Below, in pieces: positions 4,324 to 9,049 of a stretch of DNA of 9,049 nt. The stretch comes from Candidatus Moranbacteria bacterium RIFCSPHIGHO2_02_FULL_40_12b (GTDB lineage Bacteria > Patescibacteriota > Minisyncoccia > Moranbacterales > 2-12-FULL-40-10): assembly GCA_001784725.1 (NCBI GenBank), contig MFRX01000024.1:1-9049 (forward strand). The letters run 5' to 3'. The notes beneath the pieces were generated by a model. It saw nothing but the letters and a program-made list of their open reading frames with translations. It was not told where the DNA came from and made no database searches. The translations under genes and the position numbers were made by a program. Position 1 is the first letter of the stretch. The number at the start of each line of letters is the position of its first letter.

Positions 4324-5664
4324 ATGGAAAATAAGGGTAATTCTAATAATCTAATGGACAAAATCGTCTCTCTTTGCAAGCGGCGGGGGTTTGTTTTTCC
4401 CAGTTCGGAAATTTACGGCGGTTTTGCCAGTTCCTATGACTACGGCCCGCTGGGAGTTGAGTTAAAGAATAATATAAAAAAGGCCTGGTGGGATGAGATG
4501 ATTAAAAAGCATGGAACAATAGTGGGACTGGACAGCGCGATACTTATGTCTCCAAAAATTTGGGAGGCCTCCGGACATCTTACTGCCGGTTTTGCCGATG
4601 TGATGGCGGAATGCAAAAAGTGCCAGCGTCGTTTCAGAGAAGATTATGTGGGAGAAGGAAAATGTCCGGAATGCGATGGCGAGCTTACCAAGGGCAGGAA
4701 ATTTAATTTGATGATGAAAACATTTGTCGGTCCCGTGGAGGACAAAGCGTCTATCGCTTATCTGCGGGCTGAAACCTGCCAGGGGATTTATGTCAATTTC
4801 CAAAATGTCAGAGAGTCAATGCGGCTTAAAATTCCTTTCGGAATCGCCCAGATCGGCAAGGCCTTCCGCAATGAAATCACGCCGGGAAATTTCACTTACC
4901 GCACGCGTGAATTCGAACAGATGGAAATGCAATTTTTTGTCCATCCAAAAGAAGCGGATAAATGGCTTGACTTTTGGATGAAAGAGCGGTTACAATGGTA
5001 TGTTAGTTATGGAATAAAAAAAGAGAATCTGCGACTAAGAGAGCAAAAAAAGGATGAACTGGCGCATTATTCCAAAAGAGCGGCTGACATTGAATACAAG
5101 TTTCCTTTCGGATGGAAAGAAGTTGAAGGAATCCACAACCGCGGTGACTGGGATCTGAAAAATCACGAAAAACACAGCGGAAAAAAACTATCTTATCGCG
5201 ACGAAGAAACCGGAAGGGACTTCATTCCACATATCATTGAAACCTCGGCCGGGGCGGACAGGAGCGCACTTACATTTTTAGTTGACGCTTATGAAGAAAT
5301 TTCGGGAGGAAGGACAGTGACGACCCAGTCAATCAAGGAATCAGAGGTCATCCTGAAATTAAATAAAAAATTGTCGCCAGTAAAAGTAGCAGTATTCCCT
5401 TTGTCCAAAAAAGAAGAACTTTCCCAAAAAACTAAAAAAGTTTTTAACTTATTGAAAGTAAGATTTGAATCACAGTATGATGAAACAGGATCAATTGGAA
5501 AAAGATATAGAAGGCAGGACGAAATTGGCACGCCCTATTGCATAACAGTGGATTTTGAAACATTAAAAGATAATGCGGTAACCGTCCGCGATAGGGACAC
5601 AATGAAACAAAATAGGATTAAAATTGAAGAATTGGAAAAATATTTAAGCGAGAGATTAGCGTGA
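4324..5664 (+). CDS. glyS: Glycyl-tRNA synthetase, alpha2 (eukaryote/archaea-like) type
   Basis: This is a 446-residue class II synthetase that charges tRNA-Gly in the cytoplasm. It is the single-chain homodimeric form, not the alpha/beta form. Visible are SSEIYGGFASSYDYGPLG (27-44), the SGHLTAGFAD region (83-92), and a zinc-finger insertion with Cys97, 100, 114 and 117. Also visible are motif 2 (FRNEITPG, then RTREFEQMEM at 193-202), motif 3 around ETSAGADRSAL (306-316), and an HGTP-type anticodon-binding domain (about 352-446). All core motifs are intact and the length is normal. It ends at TGA, exactly where homologues end, so UGA is not read as glycine here. The TATAAT-to-ATG distance predicts a leaderless message. 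The next gene starts 4 nt after the stop. Confidence 0.96.
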   Translation: MENKGNSNNLMDKIVSLCKRRGFVFPSSEIYGGFASSYDYGPLGVELKNNIKKAWWDEMIKKHGTIVGLDSAILMSPKIWEASGHLTAGFADVMAECKKCQRRFREDYVGEGKCPECDGELTKGRKFNLMMKTFVGPVEDKASIAYLRAETCQGIYVNFQNVRESMRLKIPFGIAQIGKAFRNEITPGNFTYRTREFEQMEMQFFVHPKEADKWLDFWMKERLQWYVSYGIKKENLRLREQKKDELAHYSKRAADIEYKFPFGWKEVEGIHNRGDWDLKNHEKHSGKKLSYRDEETGRDFIPHIIETSAGADRSALTFLVDAYEEISGGRTVTTQSIKESEVILKLNKKLSPVKVAVFPLSKKEELSQKTKKVFNLLKVRFESQYDETGSIGKRYRRQDEIGTPYCITVDFETLKDNAVTVRDRDTMKQNRIKIEELEKYLSERLA

Positions 5665-5668
5665 ATTT

Positions 5669-6067
5669 ATGGAAAATTTAGAGAAAATTTCCGAAAAAAA
5701 TCACATAAGTTCTGAAGCGTTTGTAGAGATAGCAGAAAAAGAGGCAAAGGAAAATATCAAAAAAGCCATTATGGAATTGAAGGAATGCTCCGATAATAAT
5801 ATGATTAAGAGCCACCTTAAACTGGTTGATATAAACAAGCTAACCGATTATGATCTCATGGCTTTTAATGAGTCCATCGTGAAGAACGCTTGGGAGGAAA
5901 AATCTAAAGAGCTGGAAGCATATCTTGATAATGTGAAAGGGTATGAAAAAATAAAGAAGCAGGAAGGAAATTATAATCCTTTAACAGACTCTCGGTGCAA
6001 TTTTTCCACCATGATCAAACACTATCTAATAGACAAGGCTATAGGAAAAAAATTAAGCGGTAAATAA
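5669..6067 (+). CDS. Hypothetical 132-aa charged helical protein
   Basis: I do not recognise this family. The protein is small, soluble-looking and strongly charged (Lys/Glu-rich), with no signal peptide or membrane segment. Residues 1-45 and 65-100 look alpha-helical and could form coiled coils. The most informative part is NPLTDSRCNF (103-112). It matches NPYIDSRINF (54-63) of the NIF3-family protein encoded just downstream at 7 of 10 positions, in each case after a Lys/Glu-rich helix. This hints at a shared small domain or partnership. The gene begins 4 nt after glyS and ends 17 nt before the NIF3 gene, with no Shine-Dalgarno, so it is probably translated by coupling within the operon. It is a real gene judging by its tight spacing and ordinary codon use. 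Confidence 0.75.
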   Translation: MENLEKISEKNHISSEAFVEIAEKEAKENIKKAIMELKECSDNNMIKSHLKLVDINKLTDYDLMAFNESIVKNAWEEKSKELEAYLDNVKGYEKIKKQEGNYNPLTDSRCNFSTMIKHYLIDKAIGKKLSGK

Positions 6068-6084
6068 TTTATTCAAGCAACAAT

Positions 6085-7053
6085 ATGACAATCCAACAAA
6101 TCTATCAGATAGCGATTGAGATGGGAATGAAGAATGATTTCCGTCCCAAAAAACAGATTGAAAAACATCTCAAGCGGCTAAAAGAAAAGTACGCAGCCCT
6201 TTCCAAAAAAGAGAAAGAAGTTTTTGACGCGGAAAAACTAACCAATCCCTATATTGATTCGCGGATAAATTTTAACTCCGGCGTGAAAAATATCAAAAGA
6301 GTGATGGCGGGAATTGACATTGACAGCGCGGAACTGATGGTAGCAAGATATCTTTCCAATCACAATCCGAAAAATCCTATTGATCTGGCGATTGCCCATC
6401 ATCCGACCGGAAAGGGGCTGGCCGATCTTTCCGACGTGATGCATTTGCAAGCTGATGTTTTGGCGCAGTACGGAGTGCCGATTAACGTCGCGGAAGGGCT
6501 GATGAAAATAAAAATAAGCGAAGTAAGCCGGAGCATCAATCCAATCAATCATTTTAAAGCGGCTGATACGGCGCGACTGGTCAATATTAGTTTAATGAAC
6601 GTTCATACGCCGGCAGATAATCTGGTGGCTAAATTCGTGGAAGCGAAAATAAAAAAAGACAAGCCGGAATATGTCGGGGATATCCTGAAATCCCTTTTGG
6701 AAATTCCGGAATACAAAGAAGCGGCGAAAATGGGATTCGGTCCGACTTTATTCACCGGGTCGGAAGATAACCGCGTCGGAAAGATCGCTTTTACGGAACT
6801 GACCGGAGGAACGGAAGGAAGCCCGAAAATTTACGAGAAATTGGCAACGGCGGGAATTGGCACGGTTATTTCCATGCACCAAAGCGAAGAACACCGGAAA
6901 GAAGCGGAAAAAGCGCACATTAATGTCGTTATCGCCGGCCACATATCTTCTGATTCAATCGGAATGAATTTGTTCCTTGATGAGTTAGAGAAAAAAGGTA
7001 TTGAAATTATGCCGTGCTCTGGGCTGATACGAATTAACAGAAATAAAAAGTAA
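6085..7053 (+). CDS. NIF3-family dinuclear metal-binding protein
   Basis: This is a 322-residue NIF3/YqfO-like protein. The metal-ligand pattern of the family is visible: AIAHHPTG (His105, His106), HTPAD (His174, Asp178), and near the C-terminus GHISSD (His286, Asp290). Residues 1-65 form an extra helical, Lys-rich N-terminal region ending in NPYIDSRINF, a feature I associate with a bacterial/archaeal NIF3 subgroup. Family members bind two metal ions. Their biochemical role is unsettled: GTP cyclohydrolase-like and other hydrolase claims exist, so no reaction is assigned. The gene is the last of the U32-glyS-hypothetical-NIF3 run, 17 nt after the 132-aa gene, without a Shine-Dalgarno. An inverted-repeat gap follows. 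Confidence 0.85.
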   Translation: MTIQQIYQIAIEMGMKNDFRPKKQIEKHLKRLKEKYAALSKKEKEVFDAEKLTNPYIDSRINFNSGVKNIKRVMAGIDIDSAELMVARYLSNHNPKNPIDLAIAHHPTGKGLADLSDVMHLQADVLAQYGVPINVAEGLMKIKISEVSRSINPINHFKAADTARLVNISLMNVHTPADNLVAKFVEAKIKKDKPEYVGDILKSLLEIPEYKEAAKMGFGPTLFTGSEDNRVGKIAFTELTGGTEGSPKIYEKLATAGIGTVISMHQSEEHRKEAEKAHINVVIAGHISSDSIGMNLFLDELEKKGIEIMPCSGLIRINRNKK

Positions 7054-7063
7054 TTATTAGTTC

Positions 7064-7149
7064 GAAATATATTATTTTTTGCCAGGAGCCCTCTTGTCCT
7101 ACTTATTTTTTATCAGGGAAGAATCCCCACGCAAAAAATAAAATATTTC
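7064..7149. repeat. Long imperfect inverted repeat between the NIF3 and M16 genes
   Basis: A 19-base arm (7064-7082) is complementary to 7131-7149 at 18 of 19 positions, with a 48-nt loop. The loop holds a second copy of TTATTTTTT (7103-7111) that could pair with the 3' arm instead, and a small GGG/CCC stem (7116-7118 with 7125-7127). The right arm ends 12 nt before the M16 start codon. It may be a regulatory RNA fold, a weak terminator or a miniature mobile element. Confidence 0.6.
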
Positions 7150-7161
7150 TCGCTTTTTCAA

Positions 7162-8430
7162 ATGAAATTTAGAAAAACTGTTTTAAAAAACGGCCTGCGG
7201 ATTATTACCGTTCCGATGAAAGAAACCCAGACCGCGGCGGTGGTAATTATGGTCGGAGTCGGCTCGCGCTATGAATCCGAAAAAGAAGCGGGACTGTCTC
7301 ATTTTATCGAGCATATGTTTTTTAAGGGGACGAAAAAGCGCCCCACCCATCTTCATATTGCCGAAGAATTGGATTCTATCGGAGGGGAATACAACGCTTT
7401 TACTGCAAAAGACGTGACCGGATATTACGCGAAGACCGACGCAAAACATATCGAAACCGCGCTGGATATCGTTTCAGATATTTATCTGAACTCTAAAATC
7501 GATGCCGGAGAAATAGAAAAAGAAAAAGGGACGATTATTCAGGAAATCAATATGTATGAAGACACGCCCATGAGCGACGTGGGAAATGTTTATGACAGCC
7601 TGATTTATCGGGGAAATCCCTTAGGCCGGGAAGCAATCGGAAAAAAGAAAACAGTTGGTTCATTTAAAAGGGAAAATTTTATAAATTACATGAATCGATT
7701 TTATGTTGCCAATGATACGGTCGTGTCCATCGCCGGTAAATTTAATGATCGGGAAATTTTAGAGAAGGCAAGAAAATATTTTTCAGGAATGGAAAAAGGG
7801 AAAAAACCGAATTTCAAGAAAATCGCGGAAAAGCAAAAAAAACCCCAGGCAAAAGTCAAATTCAAGGAGACCGACCAGACGCATCTGATAATTGGAAGCA
7901 GGGCTTATCATGAAAATCACAAGGACAGGTTCGCGTTGGGCTTGCTTTCAGTAATTCTCGGAGGAAATATGAGCAGCCGGCTTTTTGTGGAAGTAAGGGA
8001 AAAGCGGGGGTTGGCCTATTACGTGCGAACCGGCATTGACTCCTATAATGATTGCGGGAATATCTCGACGCAAGCCGGCGTCGAGCATAAAAATCTGGAA
8101 GAAACAATCAAAGTTATTCTCAAGGAATACAAAAAAATCTCCTCGGAAAAAGTCGAAAAAAAAGAACTGCAAAGAGCCAAGGACTACATAAAAGGCAGAA
8201 GCGTGATGGGCTTGGAAGCATCAGATGAAGTGGCGATGTTTTTCATTGACCAGGAACTAAAAAGAAAAAAAATAATGACCGTGGAAGAAATATTTGAAAA
8301 AATTGACAAAGTTACGATTGATGACTTGCTAAGAGTGGCGAAAGATATTTTTCACGAAAACAAGCTAAATTTGGCGGTTATCGGACCGCACAAAGACGGG
8401 AAAAAATTTGAAAAATTATTGAAATTATAA
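7162..8430 (+). CDS. M16-family zinc protease (insulinase/processing-peptidase-like)
   Basis: This is a 422-residue M16B-type protease. The inverted zinc motif HFIEH gives His47, catalytic Glu50 and His51. The distal ligand Glu128 (in KGTIIQEI) follows after exactly 76 residues, the spacing known for the family, so the protein should be active. The second, inactive half contains VREKRGLAYYV (278-288), the conserved Arg/Tyr region that closes the active chamber. Size and layout match short bacterial M16 enzymes such as the PqqL/YmxG-like group, which work as dimers on peptides or small proteins. There is no signal peptide, so it is presumably cytoplasmic. There is no Shine-Dalgarno; the start is preceded by the inverted repeat, and TAAAAT (7139-7144) is only a weak -10 candidate. 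The membrane-protein gene follows after 5 nt. Confidence 0.95.
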   Translation: MKFRKTVLKNGLRIITVPMKETQTAAVVIMVGVGSRYESEKEAGLSHFIEHMFFKGTKKRPTHLHIAEELDSIGGEYNAFTAKDVTGYYAKTDAKHIETALDIVSDIYLNSKIDAGEIEKEKGTIIQEINMYEDTPMSDVGNVYDSLIYRGNPLGREAIGKKKTVGSFKRENFINYMNRFYVANDTVVSIAGKFNDREILEKARKYFSGMEKGKKPNFKKIAEKQKKPQAKVKFKETDQTHLIIGSRAYHENHKDRFALGLLSVILGGNMSSRLFVEVREKRGLAYYVRTGIDSYNDCGNISTQAGVEHKNLEETIKVILKEYKKISSEKVEKKELQRAKDYIKGRSVMGLEASDEVAMFFIDQELKRKKIMTVEEIFEKIDKVTIDDLLRVAKDIFHENKLNLAVIGPHKDGKKFEKLLKL

Positions 8431-8435
8431 ATTTT

Positions 8436-9049
8436 ATGATAGAGAAACGAAGCGTCGACATATCAACAGGCATAATATTCAGGACGATTCTGATTATCCT
8501 GGCTCTTTTATTTTTGTATTTAGTGCGGGATGTATTGGCTCTTTTAGTTATTTCCATTATTTTGGTTTCAGCCATTGATCCTATTGTTGACTGGCTGCAA
8601 AGAAAAAAAATCCCCCGCCCAGCGGGAGTGCTGATTGTTTATCTTGTTATTTTCATAATTTTTGGGCTATCAATCTCTTTTTTGATACCTCCAATTGTGA
8701 ATCAATTTAAGGATTTCGGTTCTAATTTTTCAAACTATACCAGGCAGTTCGAAAGTTATTTCAGCGTTGCCAAAAATTTTTTCCAGACCCAGCACATATC
8801 GGTAAGCTTTGAATCAATTGTGAATAATTTAGTCAATGAATTTTCTAAGGTTCCCGAGAAGATTTATACCAGGACGATTGGCGTCTTTTCTGGATTTATT
8901 TCAGTTCTGATTGTTCTTTCAATGACTTTCTATATGACAGTCAAAGAAAACGGCATAAAGAACTTCATTATTTCCATTGTTCCGGAAAACCACAAGGAAT
9001 ACGCGGCCTCACTCTCAGAAAGGATAAAGGCCAAAATAGGAAAATGGAT
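8436..9049 (+). CDS. AI-2E/PerM-family membrane transporter, 3' end cut off
   Basis: 204 codons are visible before the window ends; the family is usually about 330-380 residues. Hydrophobic segments at about 12-30, 32-48, 63-86 and 146-168 match the layout of the AI-2E transporter family (PerM, YdiK, TqsA relatives): two close helices, a short basic loop (RKKIPRPAG, 56-64), a third helix, then a long soluble-looking stretch (90-140) before the next helix. Substrates in the family differ (signal molecules, Na+/H+ exchange), so none is assigned. The ATG lies 5 nt after the M16 stop with no Shine-Dalgarno, which suggests translational coupling with the protease. The start is chosen because it precedes the first membrane helix by a short charged tail. 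Confidence 0.85.
   Translation, partial: MIEKRSVDISTGIIFRTILIILALLFLYLVRDVLALLVISIILVSAIDPIVDWLQRKKIPRPAGVLIVYLVIFIIFGLSISFLIPPIVNQFKDFGSNFSNYTRQFESYFSVAKNFFQTQHISVSFESIVNNLVNEFSKVPEKIYTRTIGVFSGFISVLIVLSMTFYMTVKENGIKNFIISIVPENHKEYAASLSERIKAKIGKW

Noticed and set aside
7083..7111. Small hairpin (7083-7087 with 7092-7096) and T-run as a terminator of the NIF3 transcript
   Set aside because: A 5-bp stem with a G-U pair and a T-run 7 nt away is too weak to call separately from the larger inverted repeat.

Overview
The window looks like a piece of a Patescibacteria/CPR-type bacterial chromosome, most likely Parcubacteria-like. This is inferred from moderate-to-low GC, lysine-rich compact proteins, many starts without a Shine-Dalgarno, and a stand-alone PaaX/Cas2-like gene. 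No read-through of TGA is needed: glyS ends at a TGA where the family normally ends. That argues against the CPR lineages that read UGA as glycine. All convincing genes are on the + strand. No tRNA, rRNA, CRISPR array or transposase was found.

Layout. (1) 1-1005: a winged-helix plus Cas2-like protein gene (290-850) sits inside a set of four copies of a 34-bp interrupted palindrome. Three copies lie upstream (66-99, 153-186, 247-280) and one starts one base after the stop (852-885). The third copy carries a plausible promoter whose predicted transcription start is the A of the ATG. A hairpin terminator follows at 978-1005. This repeat-bounded unit is the strangest part of the window. (2) 1016-2932: two stacked promoters, with an inverted repeat across them, drive a membrane-anchored lysozyme-fold muramidase/glucosaminidase candidate (1143-2054). 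pgeF (2110-2901), the multicopper-oxidase-like/purine nucleoside phosphorylase family factor linked to peptidoglycan quality, follows with a perfect Shine-Dalgarno and then a terminator. This is a small cell-wall pair. (3) 2933-7053: a U32-family protein (TrhP-like, with four clustered cysteines), then glyS, an unrecognised 132-aa protein and a NIF3-family metal protein, with gaps of 15, 4 and 17 nt. The theme is tRNA and translation. The U32 gene carries two kinds of repeat inside its reading frame: five tandem heptamers and a GC-rich palindrome that encodes the PSPQPSPGGRG-type peptide. (4) 7054-7161: an intergenic gap with a 19-bp inverted repeat (18 of 19 match). (5) 7162-9049: an M16 zinc protease, then an AI-2E/PerM-family membrane protein that runs off the window.

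A recurring regulatory theme is a -10-like hexamer ending 6 to 10 nt before the ATG, seen for the Cas2-like gene, the U32 gene and glyS. This predicts leaderless or nearly leaderless mRNAs. Bases 1-65 hold nothing that can be assigned. The two long gaps (1-289 and 851-1142) hold the repeats, terminator, promoters and hairpins listed below.
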